Below, one piece after another: positions 16,103 to 24,262 of a stretch of DNA of 32,373 nucleotides. The position numbers and the translations under genes are program-made. The DNA comes from Bradyrhizobium sp. NAS80.1. Lineage in GTDB: Bacteria > Pseudomonadota > Alphaproteobacteria > Rhizobiales > Xanthobacteraceae. Below the pieces are notes generated by a model. It had not been told where the DNA came from. It saw nothing but the letters and a program-made list of their open reading frames with translations, and made no database searches. Location: the NCBI RefSeq assembly GCF_001908205.1, contig NZ_LGHL01000025.1, positions 1 through 32,373 on the forward strand. Reading direction: 5' to 3'. Position 1 is the stretch's first letter; each line of letters starts with the position of its first letter.

Positions 16103-17287
16103 ATGGCGACATTGTTTTCACCAGAAGAGGAAGCCTTCCGCGCGGAAGTGCGCTCCTTCATCTCCGAGAAGCTGCCCGGCGACCTGCGGGATCGCATGTT
16201 GTCGGGTGGTCGCCCGACTCGCGAAGACAAGGTGGTGTGGACCCGCATTCTCCACGAACGTGGATGGGGCGGCTATTCATGGCCCAAGGAGTTTGGCGGT
16301 CCGGGCTTCACTCCGGTGCAGCGTTACATTTTCGAGGATGAGGCATGGCAGGCCGGCGCCCCGGAAGTGGTGCCGTTCGGCATGAAGATGGTTGCGCCTG
16401 TCATCATGAAATTCGGCACTGCCGCGCAGAAGGCGTATTTTCTGCCGCGGATCGCTTCTCTCGAAGATTACTGGTGTCAGGGCTATTCCGAGCCTGGTTC
16501 GGGCTCGGACCTCGCGTCGCTGAAGACACGTGCCGTGCGTGATGGTAGCCATTATATCGTCAACGGCCAGAAGATCTGGACGACCGAGGCGCATGACGCC
16601 GACTGGATCTTCTGTCTGGTTCGCACCTCGACCACGGCGCGCAAGCAGGATGGCATCAGCTTCCTGCTGGTCGACATGAAGACGCCTGGCATCACGGTCC
16701 GCCCGATCATCACTTTCGACGGTTATCACGAGATCAACGAGACGTGGTTCGAGAACGTCCGCGTTCCGGTCGAGAACCTTGTCGGCCAAGAAGGGCAGGG
16801 GTGGACCTGCGCCAAATATCTGCTCGAAAAGGAGCGGCTCAATTTCGGTGGCATGGGATTCTGTAAGCGCGAACTCGCGCGCCTTAAGCGCTTGGCGGCT
16901 GAGGGCGCGGTCGCTGAACGGCGTCCGCTTGACAATCCGCTGTTCAAGGCGCGCTTAAATGCGCTCGAGATGCGCATTCACGCAACCGACCTCACCAATT
17001 TGCGGTTCCTTCGCGCCGAACAGCGCGGCGAAGCGCTCGGTCTGCCGGCACCTTATCTGAAAGTGCTGAGCTCGCACCTGCAGCAGGATGTTCTCGAGTT
17101 GCAGATGCGGATGCTGGGGCCGGATGCGCTGCCTGTCAGTCTGGCTGGCGGCAGCAACGAAACGCTCGATGCGATCTCCGAATACGCCAACGTCGCGCCG
17201 AACTACTGCAACTATCGCAAGACGACGATCTACGCCGGATCGAACGAGATCCAGCGCAATATCGCCGCTAAGAGTCTTCTGGGCTGA
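16103..17287 (+). CDS. Acyl-CoA dehydrogenase, large-type subunit
   Basis: The 394-residue flavoenzyme starts at ATG 16103; the longer open frame upstream overlaps the crotonase gene and is not used. The N-terminal helical domain is about residues 5-120. The central beta domain has CQGYSEPGSGSDLASLKTRA near 133-152 and NGQKIWTTEAHDADWIF. The C-terminal helical domain ends with NYRKTTIYAGSNEIQRNI. Medium-chain-type enzymes carry the catalytic Glu in YEGT near the C-terminus, whereas this protein has YAGS. That pattern and the unlike partner gene 6 bp downstream recall the PimC/PimD pairs of Rhodopseudomonas and the heteromeric FadE pairs of actinobacteria. Together they would oxidise the acyl-CoA at C2-C3. 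Confidence 0.93.
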   Translation: MATLFSPEEEAFRAEVRSFISEKLPGDLRDRMLSGGRPTREDKVVWTRILHERGWGGYSWPKEFGGPGFTPVQRYIFEDEAWQAGAPEVVPFGMKMVAPVIMKFGTAAQKAYFLPRIASLEDYWCQGYSEPGSGSDLASLKTRAVRDGSHYIVNGQKIWTTEAHDADWIFCLVRTSTTARKQDGISFLLVDMKTPGITVRPIITFDGYHEINETWFENVRVPVENLVGQEGQGWTCAKYLLEKERLNFGGMGFCKRELARLKRLAAEGAVAERRPLDNPLFKARLNALEMRIHATDLTNLRFLRAEQRGEALGLPAPYLKVLSSHLQQDVLELQMRMLGPDALPVSLAGGSNETLDAISEYANVAPNYCNYRKTTIYAGSNEIQRNIAAKSLLG

Positions 17288-17293
17288 ATCATC

Positions 17294-18361
17294 ATGTCCG
17301 ATTTGATTTTTGTTCCGCGTGAGGAGCACGGATTGCTCGCGGATACCCTTAACCGGCTATTGCCGGAGCCGTCGTCCGCGCCGAAAGACAGGAACGCTCT
17401 GTGGGCCGATCTGGCGCAGTCCGGTGCGCTCGCGGTAGGTTTGTCGGAAGATGAGGGTGGGCTCAATGATGCTCGCGCTGTCGGCGTCGTCGCGGAACAA
17501 CTCGGCCGGCATGGCGCGGTGTCGCCTTTCGTGGGATCATCCGCAGTAGTTGCGCGGCTGCTGGCGAAATCCTCCTCAGCAGACTCAAGCGCAGGCCTGC
17601 GTGCCAGGTTGGGTGACGGAAGTACCGTCGCCACGGTCGCGCTATTGCCGGATCAGCCGTTGGCGGTTGTCCGGACTGGCGACAAATACAAGCTTGATGG
17701 CGCGCGCAGGCTGGTGCCGTTCGGCGCCGAGGCAGATTATGTGCTTGTCGATGGCACTTCATCGGATGGGGCGCACGTTCTCGCGCTCGTACCAAAGGCA
17801 GCATTCCGCATCGAACGTGCTGTGATTGGCATCGACGGCTGCCCCTATGCGGATATTGTTTTCTCCGATAGTGTGATTGGCGGCGAACTTGTGCTCGGTA
17901 TGGGTGTCGACGCCGAACGGTTATGGGCGTGGTGCGGGGACGCTTATCTGGCTGCACTTTGCGCCGATGCGGTGGGCGCGATGGCGACGCTGGTTCAGAT
18001 GACCGGCGACTATCTCAGGGTTCGTCAGCAATTCGGCGCGCCCCTGTCATCCTATCAGGTGTTGCAGCATCGGTTCGTCGATATGGACATGGCTCTGACG
18101 GAGTCCCGCACGGTTGCGGAATGGGCCGCCGGACTTCTCGATGCCGACCACGACCGGGAGCGGCGGCAGGCCGTGATTACCGCGCATTTCATTGTGATGC
18201 GCTCGGCAACAAAGATTTCGCAGGATAGCGTGCAGCTTCACGGTGGAATTGGTATGGCGCAGGAGACGCCCGTGGGCCGCTATTTCAAACGCCTGCTTAC
18301 GTTGCCCCTGCTATTCGGAGACGAGGACAGGCCGGCAGCAACCTACGGCAACGCAGATTGA
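17294..18361 (+). CDS. Acyl-CoA dehydrogenase, small-type subunit
   Basis: The 355-residue protein is a divergent acyl-CoA dehydrogenase of the PimD-like small type. The N-terminal helical domain is shortened and the middle domain lacks the usual SEPGSGSD-type flavin motif. The C-terminal domain is well kept: YLRVRQQFGAPLSSYQVLQH (about 237-256) and DSVQLHGGIGMAQETPVGRY, the segment that binds FAD in the partner of heteromeric enzymes. It begins 6 bp after the larger subunit. The most economical reading is an alpha2-beta2 dehydrogenase in which each subunit supplies part of the active site. It is the last gene of the operon. No thiolase or hydroxyacyl dehydrogenase follows, and no T-rich terminator was seen in the next 260 bp. 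Confidence 0.9.
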   Translation: MSDLIFVPREEHGLLADTLNRLLPEPSSAPKDRNALWADLAQSGALAVGLSEDEGGLNDARAVGVVAEQLGRHGAVSPFVGSSAVVARLLAKSSSADSSAGLRARLGDGSTVATVALLPDQPLAVVRTGDKYKLDGARRLVPFGAEADYVLVDGTSSDGAHVLALVPKAAFRIERAVIGIDGCPYADIVFSDSVIGGELVLGMGVDAERLWAWCGDAYLAALCADAVGAMATLVQMTGDYLRVRQQFGAPLSSYQVLQHRFVDMDMALTESRTVAEWAAGLLDADHDRERRQAVITAHFIVMRSATKISQDSVQLHGGIGMAQETPVGRYFKRLLTLPLLFGDEDRPAATYGNAD

Positions 18362-18628
18362 TCGACTGGCGTTGACCCGGCGTCCACCGTCTCGATCAGG
18401 TCCTTCAAGCGGCGCCGGCAGGGTCGCTATCGAACGTATCGATCCGCACGCCGTGCTGGCGAGCACTGGAGAAGCGCTGCCTGCCGATGTCATCTCGCCG
18501 GAAGTCGCCGATCGGATCGGCAAATGCTGGGGTGTGGGGTCTGCTACGGTGCGGGATCCCGGTCCGTGAAAAGGCGAATTGCGCAAGGACATAGGGAGGG
18601 TGATCGCGCAAGGCTTTGCTGCGGTCGG

Positions 18629-18907
18629 CTATGGAAGCCGCTCGACCTTCGCCGCCATGTCAGGATAACGACTGACCCGGTAGGTCGCATTATTGCACGT
18701 CAGCACCCAGACATCGTGATCCGGCTTGGACAGCTTCGCGTCACGTACGGCTCGCTGAGCCTTGTCGCACGCAAACCCTTGAGTACGGATTTGGGCTGCG
18801 ATCGTGTCTTTGGGAGTCTGGCCGGCAACGTTTGCGACAAACCCCAAGGGTCCGCCTGCCAACAGCAAAACCGTGAAAAGTGGAATGGTGAGCCGAAGCG
18901 ATGTCAT
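18629..18907 (-). CDS. Small exported hypothetical protein
   Basis: The 92-residue protein starts at ATG 18907 with GGAG six bases upstream. A signal peptide covers about residues 1-29 (LRLTIPLFTVLLLAGGPLG, cleavage near VAG). The mature part is about 63 residues with two cysteines (FACDKA and LTCNNA) that could form a disulfide. It ends VSRYPDMAAKVERLP. I do not recognise a named family. Small proteins of this look are common in Bradyrhizobium genomes. It is convergent with the acyl-CoA operon and has no co-directed neighbour, so no function can be proposed. Confidence 0.75.
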   Translation of the reverse strand: MTSLRLTIPLFTVLLLAGGPLGFVANVAGQTPKDTIAAQIRTQGFACDKAQRAVRDAKLSKPDHDVWVLTCNNATYRVSRYPDMAAKVERLP

Positions 18908-19273
18908 CTAACACTCCGCTAGGACGAATATCACACTCGTTGGGCAGCAGCCGGTTGTCGAAATCCTCGCCGCGCGCGTGGCTCGGATGCAAAGCCGTCT
19001 GCTGCCAATCCCTCTCATTTTGTCCTGAGGCGAACTCTCAGGACATTTTCCCGTCGCGGCTATGCAGATTCGGCAAGCGGCTTGGTCGGTTTCTGGCTGT
19101 GGCATTTGAGAGACAGCTTGCCGATCAATTGCTTGGCGGCCCGCGATTTTGCCGATTTCGCATAGACGAAAGATGGTGGTGCCAGCTTAAGTAGAACCCA
19201 GCTGATTGAAGGTCTGCGTACGCCAGATCGTCGGGCAATCGCAGAGGACCTTGGGTGCGTCAGGGGACGGCAA
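18908..19273. other. Divergent intergenic region, no gene supported
   Basis: These 366 bp separate the small exported protein (-) from the outer-membrane transporter (+). They hold a 9-bp stem-loop (19021-19045) and a 21-bp sequence at 19061-19081 that recurs with two changes at 24074-24094. Open frames here are short and lack family signals. The promoters of both flanking genes must lie here, but none stands out. Confidence 0.5.
19021..19045 (+). terminator. Stem-loop followed by TTTT
   Basis: TGTCCTGAG and CTCAGGACA form a perfect 9-bp stem around a 7-nt loop, followed by TTTTC on the plus strand. It has terminator geometry, but no plus-strand gene ends nearby, so it may be an attenuator in the leader of the transporter gene or a relic. 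Confidence 0.4.
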
Positions 19274-20356
19274 ATGCGATACGCGAGGTCAGAGTCGAGG
19301 CCAGGTTGTTCGCGGCAGCTCTGTGTCGGAGTGATTGCCGGCCTGTTCCTGCTCCCAGCTGAAATTGCGCGCGCCGATGAAAGCGGCATCAGCTTTTGGA
19401 TACCCGGATTCTTTGGCAGCCTCGCCGCTGTGCCCTCGCAGGCCCCGGGATGGTCCATGACTTCGATGTATTATCATGACCAGGTCTCCGCCGGCGCTGA
19501 TGTGGCGCGCGCGAGAGAATTCCAGATCAGGAACATTCCGGCGAATCTCACAGCCACCGTGAACGCGAACGTCAATGCAACCGTGGATCTTGGATTGCTG
19601 GCCGGTACCTACACCTTCGAAACGCCGGTTTTGGGCGGTCAGGCCTCAGCCAGTCTGATGGGAGTCTACGGCTCCAACTCCACGTCGCTCGCGGGGTCGG
19701 TTACAGGAACATTGGCGACACCGGGCGGTGCGATCCCCTTCTCGCGCTTCGACACTATCGATAGCTCGCTCATGGCATTCGGTGATTTGCTGCCAATGTT
19801 CCAGATGAAATGGAACGCCGGCGTTAACAACTACATGACTTACGTCACCGGGGACATCCCGGTCGGCGCCTATCAATCGAACCGTCTTGCAAATCTAGGG
19901 CTCGGGCACTGGGCGATCGATGCCGGCGGCGGCTACACCTATTTCGACCCAAAGACCGGGCATGAAGCCTCGGCGGTGCTCGGATTCACCTACAACTTCA
20001 TCAATCCTGCCACCCAGGTTCAGAGCGGCGTCGACATGCACCTGGACTGGGGCGCGTCGCAATTTCTGACCAAGCAGATTCAGGTCGGCCTCGTGGGTTA
20101 CGTCTATCAGCAATTGGGCTGCGACAGCGGCTCCGGCGATCGCGTCGGCTGCTTCCGGTCGCGGGTGGTCGGCGTCGGCCCGCAGTTCGGCTACATTGTC
20201 CCGCTCGGAGACAAGCTGCAGGGCTATTTCAATGTGAAAGCTTACGGCGAGTTCGCCAACGAAAATCGGCCGGCAGGCTGGAACCTCTGGCTGACGTTCA
20301 ATCTTTCGCCAGCGGCAACACCGCCCACGTCGTCAAGGCCGATGTTCACGAAGTAG
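19274..20356 (+). CDS. Outer-membrane transporter, phenol-degradation MetA type
   Basis: The 360-residue protein starts at ATG 19274 with GGGGAC six bases upstream. An N-terminal signal peptide (LCVGVIAGLFLLPAEIARA, cleavage before DES) is followed by a pattern of amphipathic strands with aromatic girdles. The family landmarks are an early GWSMTSMYYHDQVSAGAD and late strands such as HWAIDAGGGYTYFDPKTGHE, FTYNFINPATQVQSGVDMHL and VGPQFGYIVP. This matches the Phenol_MetA_deg group of outer-membrane channels, often placed near catabolism of hydrophobic compounds. C160-region disulfide potential is low, with one C-x9-C pair in a loop (GCDSGSGDRVGCF). It may serve the acyl-CoA operon upstream or the sulfatase group downstream. 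Neither link is proven. Confidence 0.82.
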   Translation: MRYARSESRPGCSRQLCVGVIAGLFLLPAEIARADESGISFWIPGFFGSLAAVPSQAPGWSMTSMYYHDQVSAGADVARAREFQIRNIPANLTATVNANVNATVDLGLLAGTYTFETPVLGGQASASLMGVYGSNSTSLAGSVTGTLATPGGAIPFSRFDTIDSSLMAFGDLLPMFQMKWNAGVNNYMTYVTGDIPVGAYQSNRLANLGLGHWAIDAGGGYTYFDPKTGHEASAVLGFTYNFINPATQVQSGVDMHLDWGASQFLTKQIQVGLVGYVYQQLGCDSGSGDRVGCFRSRVVGVGPQFGYIVPLGDKLQGYFNVKAYGEFANENRPAGWNLWLTFNLSPAATPPTSSRPMFTK

Positions 20357-20462
20357 AATGTTGGCGGCAATGCACAACAACCATGTAAGCGCTCGTTAAG
20401 ATCAAAAGACGGCGCTTTCCTCGGAGGGAGGGGGCTGTTCTGGCGAGCGTCGCAAGGGCGGC

Positions 20463-20599
20463 GTGATCGTCCTCACTCTGCCCTTGGTCGTATCAATCTC
20501 GTTCTTTCTCATCGCGGATCTCGACAGTCCTCGCGGGGGGCTATCCGCGTACATCCGCAAAATCTGCTGGCCGCGTCGCAATCCATGAAGGCGCCGTAG
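20463..20599 (+). pseudogene. C-terminal fragment of a membrane protein, frameshifted
   Basis: From about 20463 one frame reads VIVLTLPLVVSISFFLIADL followed by DSPRGG. After the G6 run at 20535-20540 a second frame continues AIRVHPQNLLAASQSMKAP to a TAG at 20597-20599. The joined sequence resembles the end of a bacterial inner-membrane protein whose last helix is followed by DSPRGG-x-IRVxPQNL. From memory this resembles DUF4239-like proteins. The upstream part of the gene is missing, so this is a remnant whichever way the G-run is resolved. It occupies most of the gap between the two flanking genes (20357-20666), in which I see nothing else. Confidence 0.4.
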
Positions 20600-20666
20600 C
20601 TCGCACGCACGCTGGCCCCGGATTCAAGTTCCGAGTGAAGCGAGGTGAACCAGTCAGGATACAGCG

Positions 20667-21470
20667 ATGAAGCAGATTGCCGGTAAGCGACGATGGGGAA
20701 TTGTTCTCGTGGGAGTGGTGATCGCCTATCTCTTGCTTGCCTATGTGATACTGCCGGCCTTGTGGAGCCATCACGAACGCGAGCCGGGTCTGGCTTCGTT
20801 GCCGATGGTGACACGGACGGCGAGCGGCATTCCTGGCGATGCGCTGAATGTCGGTCTGGTCGGCAGCAAGGAAGATGTGCTTCGCGCCATGCGGGCAGCA
20901 GGCTGGTTTCCAGCCGATCCGATTACATTGCGATCGAGTATCGAGATCGTTGGCAGCGTGGTGCTTGACCGGCCATACCGCGATGCACCCGTGAGCCCGC
21001 TCTACTTCGAGGGAAAGAAGGAAGAGCTCGCTTTCGAGAAGCCCGACGGCAGAAGTGCGGACCGGCGCCACCACGTCCGATTCTGGCAAGTCCTGGACAA
21101 GGGGACCGAGGGCCGTCCGGTCTGGCTTGGATCGGTAACGTTCGACCGTGGGGTCGGTCTGAGCCACGACACCGGGCAGGTCACTCATCATATTGCGCCT
21201 GATATCGATGCCGAGCGCGACCTCCTGATGCAGGATTTGCGCGAAGCCGGCATGGTTCAGAACTTCTTCCAGGTTTCGGGAACGGGACCCACGCTATTGG
21301 GGCGAAATGGGGAGGGTGATCCGTACTACACGGACGGCGAGATCGATGTTGCCACGCTGGTGGTCGATGGCGAGAAGCGAACGCAGCCCCCGGTGATCGT
21401 GCCTCCACCGCCGGTCATCGCGATCAAGGACGAAATCTGGCACGGCGTCAGCAACGCAATCGGTCAGTAG
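20667..21470 (+). CDS. LssY C-terminal-domain membrane-anchored protein
   Basis: The 267-residue protein starts at ATG 20667 (AGGA eight bases upstream). A single membrane anchor covers about residues 10-32 (WGIVLVGVVIAYLLLAYVIL). The soluble part matches the LssY C-terminal domain: GIPGDALNVGLVGSKEDVLR, AMRAAGWFPADPITLRSS and VVLDRPYRDAPVSPLYFEG. It continues with HHVRFWQVL, VGLSHDTGQVTHHIAPDID and ERDLLMQDLREAG. In other proteins this domain follows a PAP2 phosphatase or membrane module. Here it stands alone. A proline-rich tail (PPVIVPPPPVIA, about 244-255) ends the protein. The domain's activity is unknown. The gene is convergent with the cytochrome gene, 76 bp away. Confidence 0.8.
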   Translation: MKQIAGKRRWGIVLVGVVIAYLLLAYVILPALWSHHEREPGLASLPMVTRTASGIPGDALNVGLVGSKEDVLRAMRAAGWFPADPITLRSSIEIVGSVVLDRPYRDAPVSPLYFEGKKEELAFEKPDGRSADRRHHVRFWQVLDKGTEGRPVWLGSVTFDRGVGLSHDTGQVTHHIAPDIDAERDLLMQDLREAGMVQNFFQVSGTGPTLLGRNGEGDPYYTDGEIDVATLVVDGEKRTQPPVIVPPPPVIAIKDEIWHGVSNAIGQ

Positions 21471-21546
21471 CCGCTGCTGCGGACGCCATCCAGATTCACA
21501 AGCTGTGGTCATAGCCGTCGAGATGGCGAGTTCGCCTGTTCAGGAA

Positions 21547-24009
21547 CTATCGCTTCGATCGCGCACGAAGATCGCCAGTGAGGCGCGCTATATCCTGATC
21601 GTTCGGCGCAATACGGGAGAGCTGCTCGGCATATTCGAGGGCGGTTCCGATATCTCCACTGTCGCGGCTGTACGCCACGAGGGCAAGCAGGCTTTCGCGA
21701 TCGCCAGGATGACGGGACAGGTTCTCCTTTAGGACTGTCATCGACTCGTCCGTGCGACCCGAGGAATGCAACGCCACACCGTAGACATAGGCATAGTGCG
21801 ACCGGCCAGGTTCGAGCTCGGTTGCTATGCGAAATTCTGCGAGCGCGTCATCCGGCCGTTTCTCGCGGATCAGGGTGAGTCCGAGCGCGTGGTGTAGTCC
21901 GGCGTCAGGACGCGAGATTTGGATCGTGGTTCTTAGAACGCGTTCTCCATCTTCGTTCCTGCCAAGTTGGCGGTACAAGTCCGAAAGATTAATCGCTGCC
22001 GGCGCATATTGCGAGCTGAGCCGCAACGCCGCCTTGTATTCCTCCTCGGCAGCGCTTGTGAGGCCGCGGCGTACGTAAAAAGTTCCAAGCGATGTCCGCG
22101 CTTCGGGTCGATCCGAATTGAACTTCTGTGCAGCAACGAACTCCGCTGCTGCCCGATCGAAAGCGGCGCGGTCGGACGAAGGTTGGTTAGCAGCCGGGAC
22201 GGCGGCCAGGACGGACACTGCTCGGATACGAACACCTCGGCTTGAATCGGAAAGAAGGGGCGAGACCAGCGGCCAGATTCCGCTACCCGGGAGGCCGTCG
22301 ATCATGTCGAGAGCCCCAATCCGCACGAGCGGATCTGGATCGATCAACCCTTTGCGGGCGAGTTCGATATTTCCTGGCGAAACCCGTGATTGCATTTCGC
22401 TGAGAGCGCTTGCCCGTGCGATCGCCGGCGCGGTTGGGCTGGCGGTGACCAATTCCAGCAGCGCCGCTGCGTCAGGGCGGTTGGTCCAGGACGCCTGGAA
22501 TGCCGCGGCGTAATCCTGAAACCCCTTGCGGGCCGGGCCATGCCAGTGCTCGACAGCGTCGGCCGCCCATTGTGCCGATTTGTCGGTGTGACAATCGTTG
22601 CAGGCGTTCGGCGTGCCCAGCTTGACTGACAGATCCGGTCTCGGGATACGAAGGCTGTGATCGTGCCGCTTGTCGATGACCATGTAGGTGCTGACCGGCA
22701 TGTGACATGACGCGCAGGTGACTTTGGGCGTAGCGCCGTCGTGATGGGTGTGTGAAGCAACCTCGTATTTGTCGGAGGCGTGACATTGCAGGCATACGCC
22801 GTCGCCTGACACTCGTAGCTTGGCAGTGTGTGGCTCGTGACAGTCGCTGCAGGAAACGCCGGCCGCGAACATCTTGCTCTGCTTGAACGAGCCATAATTA
22901 TAGACCTCGTCGCGCATTTGCCCATCGGCGTGGTAGAGTCCGCGAGCGAGGAGAGAGACGGCGTGAGTGTCTGACAAGGGCTCTCCCGGTACCCATTCCT
23001 CGGAAAACTGGCTACGCCGCGCGTGGCAAAGGCCGCAAGTCTCGACCTCTCTTCGCGTCGTTGCTGGAGTGATGCTGCGTTGCGGATTGCCGGTCTTGGG
23101 ATCGTGCTGCCAGGTGACACCATCCCGTTCGTTCAAGAGTACCGCGAGGCCCTTGCGTGGATCCTTGTCTCTTTCGAACCAGCTCTCCTGACTGCGTGCC
23201 CAGTCAATGTGTCGGGATCCCTTGCCATGACACGCCTCGCAGCCGACACTGATTTCGGTCCATGTGGTGCGGAAGCGATCACTGGCTGGGTCGTAGTTCT
23301 TTTGCACGCCGGTCGAATGGCACTCGGCGCACATAAAATTCCAATTCTGGTTGAGCTTGGTCCAGTGCAGCACATCGTCGTGCTTGATCTGCTCGTCGGG
23401 ATAAAGATGAAACCATCTCTGGCCGCTCTGATCCTTCGGCCGGCTGTCCCAGGCGATTGAAAGCGCCTGGATACGACCATCGGGGAATTCGATCAAATAT
23501 TGCTGGAGGGGATCGACTCCGAACGTGTACTTCACCTCGAAGATCGAAAGCGTGCCGTCGGGGCCGTCGGTTTCGACGAAGAACTTGTTGTCCTTCGTGA
23601 AGAAGCGCGAGTGGACGCCGTAGTAGTCGAAACTGGCATTCTCGAAATCACCGAGCACGGAGGCCGTACTAGCATGCTGCATCGCATGCTTGTGCTGAGA
23701 TGTCTGCCACCCCGCCGCTTGGGCGTGATGGCAGCCGGCGCAGACCTCGCTGCCGACATAGTTCGGCGACGTCGCAGTTTGCGCACGCCGCGCTCTCGAC
23801 ACGCCTAACTCGTCTCTCATAACAAACAAGGAGCCTAAACCACCCAGAGCGACAACCATGATTGCCGCAAGGACTGCAATGCGCCGTGACGATTTTCGAG
23901 GCCGGGTAGGTACGATGCTTGGCGCGTCGGCTCGAGCGTTCGCGACGCTTCCGGTGGGTACCGGTTTGGCAGGCCGCCTCTTGTCGGATCGCCGTTTGTT
24001 CCGCGACAC
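21547..24009 (-). CDS. Octahaem cytochrome c fused to HEAT-like and TPR repeats
   Basis: The 820-residue protein starts at a GTG (24009). The only later Met candidates lie inside the membrane helix. A basic N-terminus precedes one membrane helix (about 43-65), so the bulk should be periplasmic. Eight CxxCH haem motifs follow: CAGCH 90, CAECH 227, CEACH 257, CGLCH 325, CSDCH 387, CLQCH 406, CASCH 432 and CNDCH 470. The central domain (about 480-640) contains alpha-helical pairs of HEAT type (DPDPLVRIGALDMI, SRGVRIRAVSVLAA). The rest (about 640-815) is TPR (RPEARTSLGTFYVRRGLTSA, YAPAAINLSDLYRQLGRNED, PNDQDIARLTGD). It may pass electrons in a complex organised by the repeats. It follows the arylsulfatase gene on the same strand, 253 bp away. 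Partner and substrate are unknown. Confidence 0.9.
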   Translation of the reverse strand: MSRNKRRSDKRRPAKPVPTGSVANARADAPSIVPTRPRKSSRRIAVLAAIMVVALGGLGSLFVMRDELGVSRARRAQTATSPNYVGSEVCAGCHHAQAAGWQTSQHKHAMQHASTASVLGDFENASFDYYGVHSRFFTKDNKFFVETDGPDGTLSIFEVKYTFGVDPLQQYLIEFPDGRIQALSIAWDSRPKDQSGQRWFHLYPDEQIKHDDVLHWTKLNQNWNFMCAECHSTGVQKNYDPASDRFRTTWTEISVGCEACHGKGSRHIDWARSQESWFERDKDPRKGLAVLLNERDGVTWQHDPKTGNPQRSITPATTRREVETCGLCHARRSQFSEEWVPGEPLSDTHAVSLLARGLYHADGQMRDEVYNYGSFKQSKMFAAGVSCSDCHEPHTAKLRVSGDGVCLQCHASDKYEVASHTHHDGATPKVTCASCHMPVSTYMVIDKRHDHSLRIPRPDLSVKLGTPNACNDCHTDKSAQWAADAVEHWHGPARKGFQDYAAAFQASWTNRPDAAALLELVTASPTAPAIARASALSEMQSRVSPGNIELARKGLIDPDPLVRIGALDMIDGLPGSGIWPLVSPLLSDSSRGVRIRAVSVLAAVPAANQPSSDRAAFDRAAAEFVAAQKFNSDRPEARTSLGTFYVRRGLTSAAEEEYKAALRLSSQYAPAAINLSDLYRQLGRNEDGERVLRTTIQISRPDAGLHHALGLTLIREKRPDDALAEFRIATELEPGRSHYAYVYGVALHSSGRTDESMTVLKENLSRHPGDRESLLALVAYSRDSGDIGTALEYAEQLSRIAPNDQDIARLTGDLRARSKR

Positions 24010-24205
24010 TAGATACGCCCGCTGAACCTCTCGATTCCAGAGGGTAAGGATGACCGCTGCGGCCAGCGCCGACTATGCAAGTTCGGCAAGCGGCGTCCCG
24101 TGAAGGCTCCTAAATATCTACTACATCCCGGCCTTGCAGGTTAGCGCCGCGCGAACGTGCTCGTCTCTTGCAGTCGCAACGTGTCAGGTTCGCATCCGCC
24201 ATCGC

Positions 24206-24235
24206 AAGATGGACGCCCCGAGGGGCGTCCATCTT
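24206..24235 (-). terminator. Strong hairpin downstream of the arylsulfatase gene
   Basis: AAGATGGACGCCCC and GGGGCGTCCATCTT are perfect complements separated by two bases, giving up to 14 bp of stem (12-13 in practice). It lies 27 bp beyond the sulfatase stop. No T-run follows in either direction, so it is a Rho-type or processing hairpin rather than a classical terminator, and read-through to the cytochrome gene is possible. Confidence 0.65.
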
Positions 24236-24262
24236 CGATCGCATCAGGCAAGCATCACGCGG

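Noticed and set aside
18362..18628. Short frames on both strands after the second dehydrogenase as remnant genes
   Set aside because: Translations lack any recognisable family block and start without ribosome sites. The stretch is treated as plain intergenic DNA.
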